DNA of 64,000 bases from assembly GCF_009707955.1 (NCBI RefSeq), contig NZ_WMDQ01000010.1, forward strand, positions 156,198-220,197. Reading direction: 5' to 3'. Shown here one piece after another: positions 26,687 to 34,284 of the stretch (position 1 is the stretch's first letter; the number at the start of each line of letters is the position of its first letter). This DNA is from Flavobacterium sp. LC2016-13. Its GTDB lineage: Bacteria > Bacteroidota > Bacteroidia > Flavobacteriales > Flavobacteriaceae. A program made the translations under genes and the position numbers. The notes below the pieces were generated by a model, which worked only from the letters and a program-made list of their open reading frames with translations, was not told the origin of the DNA and searched no databases.

Positions 26687-27976
26687 ATGGCAGAAGATAC
26701 ATTTGAATTAAGAAGTGAAGAAGTACAGGACATTCTCACCAAAGTACCGCATTGGATGATACGCTGGGGAACTGTTGTGATATTTGCTATTATATTTTTG
26801 CTGTTTTTTGTGTCCTGGTTTATCAAATATCCGGACGTTGTAAATACCGAAATCATAATCACAACCAATATTCCGCCGGAGAAAATCGTATCGAAATCAT
26901 CGGGTAGAATTGAAGCTATTTTGGTGAAAAATAAAGCCATAGTTGCTAAAAATACCACATTGGCGATAATAGAAAATACGGCCAATTATAAAGATGTTTT
27001 TTTATTAAAAAGTATCGTTGATAATTATAATGTCAACGATTCAAAACAAACATTTCCGTTTGCTAAACTCAAGAACACACAATTGGGCGAAATAGAAAGC
27101 GCCTTTGCAGTTTTTCAAAAAGATTATCAGGCAGAACAATTAAATGAAGATTTACAGCCTTTTGAAGTCGAGAACAGAGCGCAGATTTCAGAGAAAGTTC
27201 AGATTAAGGAAAGACTGGAAATTTTGCAACAGCAAAAAGTGATAAACGAAAGCGAATTACAGCTTCAGAAAAATGAGATTGCACGATTTGAAACCCTTTT
27301 CAATAAAGGAATCATATCGGCACAGGAAATGGAAGCCAAGAAACTGAATTATTTGCAGGCTCAAAAGAGTTATAAGGGGTTATTATCGTCGATTTCGCAA
27401 TTAAAATCTACTTTGATCGATAACACAAAATCAAGTCAGAGCTCGCAGATAAACAGCACTAAAGAAGAGGTTAATCTTGGGCGCAATATGGCACAATCAT
27501 TTTATCAGCTCAAAAAAGTGATAAAAGACTGGGAAATGGCATACATGCTAAAAACATCTGTAAGCGGTGTGGTTACTTTTTTGCAGGTTTGGACAGAGAA
27601 TCAAACGATAAATGTGGGTGATAATGTTTTTTCTATAATTCCCGATGCCAGAAATGGTTTTGTTGGAAAAGTAAAAGCTGCTGCGTTGAATTCAGGAAAA
27701 ATAAAAGTGGGTCAAAAAGTAAATATCAGATTGGCGAATTTCCCTGACAGAGAATTTGGTGTTCTGAGAGGAAAAATAAAAAATATCTCATTGGTTCCGG
27801 ACAAAGACGGAAATCTGTTACTTGACGTTGCACTTCCAAACGGACTGCAAACTTCTTATAAAAAACAAATTGTATTTCAACAGGAAATGAAAGGAAGCGC
27901 TGAAATTGTAACCGAAGATTTGAGGCTTATCGAAAGAATTCTGTATCAGTTTAAAAGTATATTTGAGCAGGTTTAA
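26687..27976 (+). CDS. HlyD-family membrane fusion protein
   Basis: This 429-residue adaptor links the ABC exporter to an outer-membrane channel. One N-terminal membrane helix (about 26-47: VVIFAIIFLLFFVSWF) is followed by a biotinyl-lipoyl-like half (VSKSSGRIEAILVKNKAIVA), a long coiled coil (about 140-265), the second half (LKTSVSGVVTFLQVWTENQT, INVGDNVFSII) and a C-terminal beta-barrel domain (KVGQKVNIRLANFP). The order is standard for type I secretion in Bacteroidota. It starts 3 bp after the exporter stop, so the two are cotranscribed and probably translationally coupled. Confidence 0.93.
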   Translation: MAEDTFELRSEEVQDILTKVPHWMIRWGTVVIFAIIFLLFFVSWFIKYPDVVNTEIIITTNIPPEKIVSKSSGRIEAILVKNKAIVAKNTTLAIIENTANYKDVFLLKSIVDNYNVNDSKQTFPFAKLKNTQLGEIESAFAVFQKDYQAEQLNEDLQPFEVENRAQISEKVQIKERLEILQQQKVINESELQLQKNEIARFETLFNKGIISAQEMEAKKLNYLQAQKSYKGLLSSISQLKSTLIDNTKSSQSSQINSTKEEVNLGRNMAQSFYQLKKVIKDWEMAYMLKTSVSGVVTFLQVWTENQTINVGDNVFSIIPDARNGFVGKVKAAALNSGKIKVGQKVNIRLANFPDREFGVLRGKIKNISLVPDKDGNLLLDVALPNGLQTSYKKQIVFQQEMKGSAEIVTEDLRLIERILYQFKSIFEQV

Positions 27977-28132
27977 GTTTTGATGACTTTCTTCCAAAAA
28001 ATATAAAAGAACTAAACAATGATTAGAATCAAGTTCTCGATACAATAAAAATCAAAATAGTTTAATATGGCATTCTGGAAAAGGGATAAACTGTCTAAAA
28101 AAAGTTTACCATTATGTAAAATATTTACTTAT

Positions 28133-28210
28133 TAGCCGGGAAGCATTCAATTATCTAAACACTTTATTGAAGATTATTATATGATTATTGCACTTGTATC
28201 TTAAAATATA
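28133..28210. repeat. Repeat family, copy 3 (downstream of the HlyD gene)
   Basis: It shares GAAGCATTCAATTATCTAA and the following TTTATTGAAGATTATTAT with copies 1 and 2 but lacks their hairpin. The frame open in copy 2 stops early here. Copies 1 and 3 bracket the whole peptide-export locus (13.7-28.2 kb). Confidence 0.62.
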
Positions 28211-28265
28211 AATTAAAAAATCTTAAACTTTTTTTGGAAATCTTTTAGAGACAATAATAGTTATA

Positions 28266-28286
28266 AAGGCGCCTATAAAGCGCCTT
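28266..28286 (-). terminator. Possible terminator overlapping the end of the RadC-like gene
   Basis: AAGGCGC and GCGCCTT form a 7-bp stem with a 7-nt loop across the stop codon. There is no strong T-run on the minus strand, so the call is weak. Confidence 0.35.
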
Positions 28287-28737
28287 CATCAGCAAAAGAG
28301 TAATATGATTCGGGAGTTATAATTAATGAATCCAGTAATGTGATATCCAGAAGTATTCCGGCTTCTTTTACTTTTCGAGTTATGTGTTTATCTGCTTCGG
28401 AGGCTGTAAGGTTTCCTGAAGGATGATTGTGAATCATCATCAAAGATGTAGCATTTGCCTTAAGAGCTGATGAGAATATTAGTCTAATGTCTACAACAGT
28501 TCCAGCAATTCCTCCTGAAGAGATTTCGTAAATTCCAAGTGCCTTGTGAGCTTGATTCAAAAGTAATACTTTGAACTGCTCGAAGAATTCTATTTTATTA
28601 TAATCCCAAGCTGAAAGGACTAGTTTATATGCATCTTTTGAAGATTTGATTTGTGGTCTTTCAGAGTTTTTTACTTTTGTTTTGTAGATCAGTTCAATTT
28701 CAGATACAGTCTGCCAGTTTTGATTTAAAGTTTCCAT
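28273..28737 (-). CDS. RadC-like JAB/MPN domain protein
   Basis: This 154-residue protein carries the JAMM-type metal motif as SSGGIAGTVVDIRLIFSSAL and MMIHNHPSGNLTASEADKHI, the HxH...D pattern of the RadC family. The full RadC N-terminal helix-hairpin-helix part is missing, which is normal for the short copies found on Bacteroidota mobile elements and genomic islands. Its role in repair is doubtful; members are often cargo of integrative elements. Upstream lies a short GC-rich block (28855-28872) unlike the surroundings, which also suggests transfer. It is not linked in direction to either neighbour. Confidence 0.88.
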   Translation of the reverse strand: METLNQNWQTVSEIELIYKTKVKNSERPQIKSSKDAYKLVLSAWDYNKIEFFEQFKVLLLNQAHKALGIYEISSGGIAGTVVDIRLIFSSALKANATSLMMIHNHPSGNLTASEADKHITRKVKEAGILLDITLLDSLIITPESYYSFADEGAL

Positions 28738-29197
28738 AATTTCGATATTTTAAATTAATTATGGAACATTCACTGGGAATCGCTTAGCAATCGCAAAAAG
28801 CAACGCAATAAAGCAGGAATTTTTTGCTGCATTTATGGGGGAATTTTTTGCTAGCGCCCGCAGGCGGTTCCCTAACTTTGTGACAAAATTAAATAAGATA
28901 TAAAAGAATAAAGGACTCTTTAGCATAGGTTAAAAACACTAATTAATTCAAGTTGCTAGTCTCCAATAGAATAAAAAACAATGCAGAGGTTAGTTACGCT
29001 TCAAATATTTATTACAAAGCTAATCTTATTTGTGTTTGACTACAATCGAGTAAATCCATTAAATAGCAACTGAAACTAATTCAAAATTAAAAATTGCAGT
29101 TTTAAAAATAAGATTTTTTTAAAATGAACAATACTTACTTTTTTTTAAACAAAATGTACAAAATATAAGATATAGACTGTTAAAATTTAATTTTAGT
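28738..29197. other. Intergenic region with direct repeats and a GC-rich block
   Basis: GGAATTTTTTGCT occurs twice (28816-28828 and 28840-28852, 24 nt apart), followed directly by AGCGCCCGCAGGCGGTTCCC, which holds a CGCC/GGCG stem and is far richer in GC than the rest. From about 29097 the sequence becomes similar to the region upstream of the 3316-residue gene (from 34104). Confidence 0.55.
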
Positions 29198-29221
29198 GCC
29201 AAATTCTTCGTTTTTGGACAA
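29198..29221. promoter_or_regulatory. Shared regulatory motif, site A (before the pore-former-like gene)
   Basis: GCCAAATTCTTCGTTTTTGG followed by ACAA. The CCAAA and TTTGG parts form an inverted repeat. The end of GGACAA is 48 nt before the G of a TTTG element (29269), the same spacing as at sites B (34186) and C (61267). It lies 108 nt before the ATG at 29330. Confidence 0.68.
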
Positions 29222-29329
29222 TATTGAAGTGTAAAACATTATTTTGTAGGAAGATTTTACTTTTTTTTGTGAGTGTAAAAAATCAATCCCATAGTAGGTT
29301 TAATTTTAAAAACAAATAAAGCGAAAACA

Positions 29330-30979
29330 ATGAGTAAAATCTACATAAGTAATAATCTAAGAGAGGACGTATACGTAATTGCCACAAAAAACACAGATTG
29401 GTTATTAGCAGATGTTGGTTTTGATACGATATCACTAGCCGCTAGCCTTGCTACATTGAATGCACCTGTTGCTATTAATTCGTTAAAAACTTTGTGGACT
29501 GCATTTAGTTATATCAAAACCATAGGTAAAGCCACCTATTTTCCAGCAGGAGTAGCTGTAAAAATATTTGACCAACTTCGTCCAAACGCAATAAAGATAC
29601 CCTCACACGAATTTAAAGAAGTAACTAGTGACACTATATTGAAATACACATCTATAAGTGGCATTTTCTCTGAATTGGGAGCTTCAAACAAAACATTATT
29701 TATTTATACCAAAAACTTTCAATTCAGTACTACGTTCAATACAAATGATAACGATTCTTGGATTGTTATGGAACAAGGAGTTGTGAAAGCGAAATTTGGC
29801 ACACTATGGCAACCAGAAGATAAAATTTACACTTTTAAATACGATAATATGGAAAATACAGATCAAGTTGTAAAAGCAATTTCAGATTTAAAAACAGTTC
29901 GAAAAGATTATGATAGTCTTTTAAATAAGATAGAAAACGAGACGTTTTCAATATCAGCTTGGATTGGTGATAATGTGTTTAGACCCGACAATCCAGAGAG
30001 AAAGAAAAATGCAATAGAAGCTATAAAAGGAAAGGATGGTATTATAACAAATATTGACATTGTTATTGAGGAACTAGATAAATTAAAAGATCTTTTGAAA
30101 GGGGATATTCAACAAATAATAAACAACTATGAGTCATGGAAAAAAGATGTTAATATTCAACTAGTATCTTTAAGTTTAACTGTACCAGCATTTCAGGATT
30201 CATTCACAAAATTTAACACAATAGATACAGTTGTTGGTATAGGAATAGGAATCTCGATATTTGCTGCACCTATTCTACCAATTGCATTAGCACTTTTTGG
30301 GATTATTGAAATAATTACGGCCATTTTTGCTGCGGAAGAAAGAAAAGATTTTTTTGAAAAAATAATGAATGAAACCAAAAAGTCAAATGAAAAAATAAAA
30401 TCAGTTCGATCGGAAATTAATTCTTCTATGGAAAAAATTAAAACATTCTATAAAAATATTTTGACAACATTTTATGCAGCAGGATTTCTTACTGAAGCAG
30501 AATATAAAAAATTTAAAGAAATCGACACTAGCAAGGATAATGCTTATCATGAATTTACAGAGTTTATAATAATGCAAAGAACTGAAATGAACAAATGGAC
30601 TGCAGCCATTAAAATGATAGAAAACACCGAAGAAGATGCTAAAGCTGATAATGAGGAATTTGACTTAAATACATCAATACGTTTCGCAGTCGTTAATCTT
30701 GATTCTATTACATATTATAATAAAAAAGAAAAAAAAGATATATTAAAAGCAATGTATTTATTGAAAGATGAATCAAAATCGGTTTCTGAAATTAGCTCTC
30801 AAACGGGCATTGAAGCTAAATACATAATAGATGCAAAAGCTGTTAATATGCTATTGCAAGGAAAAACACCAAGAGAAATTGCCGAGATGTTGAATATAGA
30901 AGAAAAGTTAGTTGAAGAACTTTCTAAAAAACATACATCAATTATTGATTTAATATCTAATAAAGCGTCAGCAGCTTAA
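29330..30979 (+). CDS. Putative alpha-helical pore-forming toxin-like protein
   Basis: This 549-residue protein has no signal peptide. Residues 1-180 look beta-rich (KIYISNNLREDVYVIATKNT, FQFSTTFNTNDNDSWIVME). Residues about 185-300 and 345-420 are long amphipathic helices. Between them lies a strongly hydrophobic hairpin (about 300-335: DTVVGIGIGISIFAAPILPI, then ALALFGIIEIITAIFAA). Long helices around a membrane hairpin is the plan of the ClyA/HBL/Xax class of pore formers, so I propose that class; there is no direct family match. The C-terminal 70 residues show two helix-turn-helix-like segments (VSEISSQTGIEAKYI, PREIAEMLNIEEKLV). A lipase gene follows 63 bp later. Site A suggests AraC-type control. 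Confidence 0.72.
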   Translation: MSKIYISNNLREDVYVIATKNTDWLLADVGFDTISLAASLATLNAPVAINSLKTLWTAFSYIKTIGKATYFPAGVAVKIFDQLRPNAIKIPSHEFKEVTSDTILKYTSISGIFSELGASNKTLFIYTKNFQFSTTFNTNDNDSWIVMEQGVVKAKFGTLWQPEDKIYTFKYDNMENTDQVVKAISDLKTVRKDYDSLLNKIENETFSISAWIGDNVFRPDNPERKKNAIEAIKGKDGIITNIDIVIEELDKLKDLLKGDIQQIINNYESWKKDVNIQLVSLSLTVPAFQDSFTKFNTIDTVVGIGIGISIFAAPILPIALALFGIIEIITAIFAAEERKDFFEKIMNETKKSNEKIKSVRSEINSSMEKIKTFYKNILTTFYAAGFLTEAEYKKFKEIDTSKDNAYHEFTEFIIMQRTEMNKWTAAIKMIENTEEDAKADNEEFDLNTSIRFAVVNLDSITYYNKKEKKDILKAMYLLKDESKSVSEISSQTGIEAKYIIDAKAVNMLLQGKTPREIAEMLNIEEKLVEELSKKHTSIIDLISNKASAA

Positions 30980-31042
30980 TTTTTTGAAGATAGGTTTTTT
31001 AAAGAAAAATCAAACAAATAAAAAATACTAAACTTAAAAGTT

Positions 31043-32113
31043 ATGAAAAACAACGATTTAAATCCATTGACCAAAAAACATCAGGTAATTTCTATTTTAT
31101 CAGCATTATCAAATTGCAATCAAAATATCCATAAAAGTACCGAAAAAGAATTACAGGATTATTTATGCGATCAAGTAACTTCAGCTTTAAACAACGAAAC
31201 CATAAAAGCATACATTGGTAATTGGGATATTGTCTGGGGACCTTGTACTAAAAATAGTAAGCAAAGGGATAAAAACCTAAAAGTTATCCCTAATGAATTT
31301 ATTACAGATAACGCTATGTTTGTTGCAAAAGGTCAAGATCCTGATGATGAAAATAAAACACTTTACGTAATTTCTATTTCAGGGACTAATCTTATTTCAA
31401 AATTTGGATGGCTTGATGAAGATTTTAAAGTCGAAACTAAATTTATGAGAAGTTGGAAAACTATTCCTAATGCAAAAATAGCAGGTGGTAGCTATGATGG
31501 AGTAAAAATTTTGAAGAATTTAAAAAACGATAAAAATCAAAACATCATTTCTTTTTTAAGTCAATTACCATTAGACCAAAATGCAGAAGTAACAACTTGC
31601 GGACATAGTTTAGCAGGTACTTTATCTCCATTATTAGCTCTTAAAATAATTGAATGGAAAGAAAAAGAACACAAATCATTTTTAGTTTCTACCTATCCAA
31701 GTGCAGGTGCAAGTTCTGGTAACAAAGCTTTTGTAGAATATGCAGAAAGTAAATTTGGCAACCATTATCATTCCGTTATTAATAATTATGATATAGTTCC
31801 TCATGCGTGGAACTCTAAAACGCTTTTACAAATTCCAGATATCTATAATACTGCTCCATTCGGATTTTTAACCCTTTCAGAAAAGGTAAAAAAAGCTTTG
31901 GAATATTCAGAAAATAATTGTTTAAAAAATAGTGAATATACCCGAATTTTTGATGGAAAGCCACAAGAATATAGATTTTATGGTGACCCAGAAGTAGCTA
32001 CAACTTTTATTCTCGAAGCAGGATTTCAACATATTGATGCTTATAATTCACCCAAAGCTTTTCATTATGATGATGGAGTAGCTAATGCAGTAAACGTATA
32101 TTTGGGACATTAA
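31043..32113 (+). CDS. Class 3 lipase-like protein
   Basis: This 356-residue protein has the alpha/beta-hydrolase nucleophile elbow TTCGHSLAGTLSPLLALKI with catalytic Ser in GHSLAG (about residue 191), a likely Asp in NNYDIVPHAW, and a C-terminal His in YNSPKAFHYDDG, as in fungal-type (class 3) lipases. It has no signal peptide. It follows the pore-former-like gene by 63 bp in the same direction. A phospholipase beside a membrane-active protein would fit a two-part attack on membranes, delivered by a non-Sec route or released by lysis. The substrate is not known. Confidence 0.85.
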   Translation: MKNNDLNPLTKKHQVISILSALSNCNQNIHKSTEKELQDYLCDQVTSALNNETIKAYIGNWDIVWGPCTKNSKQRDKNLKVIPNEFITDNAMFVAKGQDPDDENKTLYVISISGTNLISKFGWLDEDFKVETKFMRSWKTIPNAKIAGGSYDGVKILKNLKNDKNQNIISFLSQLPLDQNAEVTTCGHSLAGTLSPLLALKIIEWKEKEHKSFLVSTYPSAGASSGNKAFVEYAESKFGNHYHSVINNYDIVPHAWNSKTLLQIPDIYNTAPFGFLTLSEKVKKALEYSENNCLKNSEYTRIFDGKPQEYRFYGDPEVATTFILEAGFQHIDAYNSPKAFHYDDGVANAVNVYLGH

Positions 32114-32140
32114 TAATGAAAAGAACTTTTTGCGACATGT

Positions 32141-32186
32141 TAAAGTTAACTACTTAGTTTTTTTAACAACTAAGTAGTTAACTTTA
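32141..32186. terminator. Perfect 19-bp inverted repeat after the lipase gene
   Basis: TAAAGTTAACTACTTAGTT and its exact complement (32168-32186) surround an 8-nt loop rich in T. It lies 27 nt after the lipase stop. The stem is AT-rich and there is no long T-run after it, so it could be a terminator or a binding site. Confidence 0.55.
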
Positions 32187-32552
32187 ATACCTAAATAATC
32201 ACAAACCGTTGTTTTTTTAAGCTTTTCTAAGATTTAAAAGACTCATAGCTCTTTATTTTTGATAAAAAACGTTAACGCAGCTTGCGTTTCATCTGAAATG
32301 CTATCGACTACCCGATTGAGAGTGGTTGTAAGTGGAGAATGTTGCTTTGTAATTTTCAAAAATAGTAGCTTGTTTATTTACCGTTCAAAATGTGCAGATT
32401 TAGCATATTTTGACTTATTACTTTTTTAAGTTAAGAAAACGAGTACGTAGTAAAAAAGGACTAATATGAAACCCAGTTTAGGTATAATGGTTAGTCAAAG
32501 CGTGCGTTGGAGAAATAATCGCTATTTCAGGACGGGACATTTTGATAAAAAT

Positions 32553-32580
32553 AAAAGCCATGTTATTAAAATGGCTTTTT
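32553..32580. terminator. Bidirectional terminator-like hairpin
   Basis: AAAAGCCAT and ATGGCTTTT form a perfect 9-bp stem with a T-run on one side and an A-run on the other. Confidence 0.6.
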
Positions 32581-32597
32581 ATTAGTCATTATGGTAA

Positions 32598-32633
32598 AAA
32601 GGTGGTCGTATTATAAAAGGTGGTCGTATTATA
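32598..32633. repeat. 18-bp tandem repeat, two copies
   Basis: AAAGGTGGTCGTATTATA occurs twice head to tail without interruption, between the bidirectional terminator and the end of the AraC-type regulator gene. Confidence 0.75.
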
Positions 32634-32780
32634 ATTGGTTCAATAAAATTAGAACTCACTTTTAATTCTCAATACAAATTTATTTAGTTATAATAACAAA
32701 AATGCTAAATCTAAAAAAATAATGACAGCTATTATTAATCTAATAAACGGATTTTTAGTTAATATTTATTAGAAAAATAC

Positions 32781-34046
32781 TTAGGGTTTTGTTTTTAAAT
32801 ATTCGCCAGGTGTACAACCAACTTCTTCTTTAAAGGTACTTTGAAAAGAAGACCGTGAAGAAAATCCAGCTTTATTTCCTATTGCATCAAGCGTTAATGT
32901 ATCTAAAAGACCATCTTCTATTAGTTTTTTTGCATATTCTACCCTCAGTTCTGCTCGTATTTTTGTCAATTTAACTTTTAATATACTATTGAAACAATAA
33001 TAAAGATGATGTTTGGGTACATTCATAGATCGGGAAAGTTCTTCCATTGAAAAATTAGCATTTAGAAAAATTTCACTCTTTTTAATGTAATCTAAAATTG
33101 ATTGAGATAATTCAATAAATCTTGGTTCAATATCTTTTTGTTGTAGCTCTTCTTCAGGTGGGTTTCTTTCTTCTTTATCTAAAATATCTGACGCTTCGGT
33201 TGAAAAAATATCTTTTAAAATAATTTGTTCTTCAGGTTGTACTTTTTCATTTTGTTTTACAAAATAATCATTTACATTTCTTCCTCTTTGCGGAATTCCA
33301 TACAATAATTCAGGAAAAAATAACATGCTTAAAGGTATTATTAACAAGCAAAAACTAACAATATCCATTGGTAAACTAGTTTTAAATTGCCTAAGATCTG
33401 GATTTGGTTCCTTCAAAAAAGAATAGGAAAGTATCGCAAAAGAAACAATTATAAAGACAATTATAAAGACAAAACTAAAGAGCCATATTAGCATTTTGCG
33501 AGTTTGTTTTTTAGGAATACGATTATTGGTATTCATTTTAGCCCAAAAACGAAATAACATAATAAGTACCGATACCACATAAATACAAAGCAAAGTAGGT
33601 CTTGCAATGATGTTTACAATATTAGGATAAAGTCCTACTGTAAACGTTTTTGCAACCATAGTGTCTTTGACTATTCTATGTGCCAATGATAATTTGTAAG
33701 TAAAAGGTGTTAGTAGGTAAGGTGTTATACTAACCAGATTGACAAAGGCTGGAATCAAGTGTAAACAATCTTTTTTGGTTAACTTACTATTATCAAATAA
33801 AGTACCTCTCACATAAAAATATAATAATGGCCCAATCAAAAAACCAATCGGAGCGGTATTATTATAAAAAATAGCCAGTAAAAACACACTCTTTTTAAAA
33901 AACAATACATAGTGTATCAAGGAATATGATGAGAGTACATAAATGAATCCGGATAAAAAAATGGAATTACGGTTAATATTCCAATTATGATAAGTCATCA
34001 AAATTGCCAGAAAAATAGTAAATACCGAAATATAAGGGTGCATCAA
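32781..34046 (-). CDS. Membrane-anchored AraC-family transcriptional regulator
   Basis: This 421-residue protein has an N-terminal membrane part (about 1-255) with seven or so hydrophobic segments (for example YISVFTIFLAILMTYHNW, FLIGPLLYFYVRGTLF, MLIWLFSFVFIIVFIIVSFA). A charged linker follows, then a C-terminal AraC DNA-binding domain (about 320-421) with FSMEELSRSMNVPKHHLYYC and DAIGNKAGFSSRSSFQSTFK, ending TPGEYLKTKP. This design lets a membrane signal control transcription directly. It is divergent from the 3316-residue surface-protein gene, whose promoter carries motif site B, so it is the best candidate to bind the shared motif. A broken paralogue lies at 60029-61149 in the same arrangement. 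Confidence 0.92.
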   Translation of the reverse strand: MMHPYISVFTIFLAILMTYHNWNINRNSIFLSGFIYVLSSYSLIHYVLFFKKSVFLLAIFYNNTAPIGFLIGPLLYFYVRGTLFDNSKLTKKDCLHLIPAFVNLVSITPYLLTPFTYKLSLAHRIVKDTMVAKTFTVGLYPNIVNIIARPTLLCIYVVSVLIMLFRFWAKMNTNNRIPKKQTRKMLIWLFSFVFIIVFIIVSFAILSYSFLKEPNPDLRQFKTSLPMDIVSFCLLIIPLSMLFFPELLYGIPQRGRNVNDYFVKQNEKVQPEEQIILKDIFSTEASDILDKEERNPPEEELQQKDIEPRFIELSQSILDYIKKSEIFLNANFSMEELSRSMNVPKHHLYYCFNSILKVKLTKIRAELRVEYAKKLIEDGLLDTLTLDAIGNKAGFSSRSSFQSTFKEEVGCTPGEYLKTKP

Positions 34047-34185
34047 AGTTATTTTTTAAACTTATAAGCTATCGGCTTTTAAGTTCTGCAAAGTTAAAAA
34101 ATACAGTTTTAAAAACAAGATTTTTTAAAATCAACAATGCTTGCTTTTTTAAAATTAAGTATTTACTGGTAAAATATTTTTGTTT

Positions 34186-34209
34186 GCCAAAATCTTCATT
34201 TTTGGACAA
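34186..34209. promoter_or_regulatory. Shared regulatory motif, site B (before the 3316-residue gene)
   Basis: GCCAAAATCTTCATTTTTGG followed by ACAA. GGACAA ends 48 nt before the G of TTTTGC (34257), a -7-like element 27 nt before the ATG. A weaker second half-site, GTTTTTAAAG, starts at 34233. The region from 34104 resembles that upstream of site A. Confidence 0.7.
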
Positions 34210-34284
34210 GCTTTAAATCTTTACATAAGTATGTTTTTAAAGGTTTTTGTTGTTTTGCAAGTTCTTAATTTCTAATATACTTTT

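Larger units (their letters stand above)
32114..32780. other. Gene-free spacer with hairpins and a short tandem repeat
   Basis: No gene is visible. It holds a perfect 19-bp inverted repeat (32141-32186), a small AACGCA-GCT-TGCGTT stem near 32275, a bidirectional terminator (32553-32580) and an 18-bp tandem repeat (32598-32633). Confidence 0.6.

Noticed and set aside
32270..32330. AACGCA-GCT-TGCGTT sequence considered as an integron attC-like site
   Set aside because: Only a single short stem is present; the paired R'/L' boxes and a cassette gene are missing.
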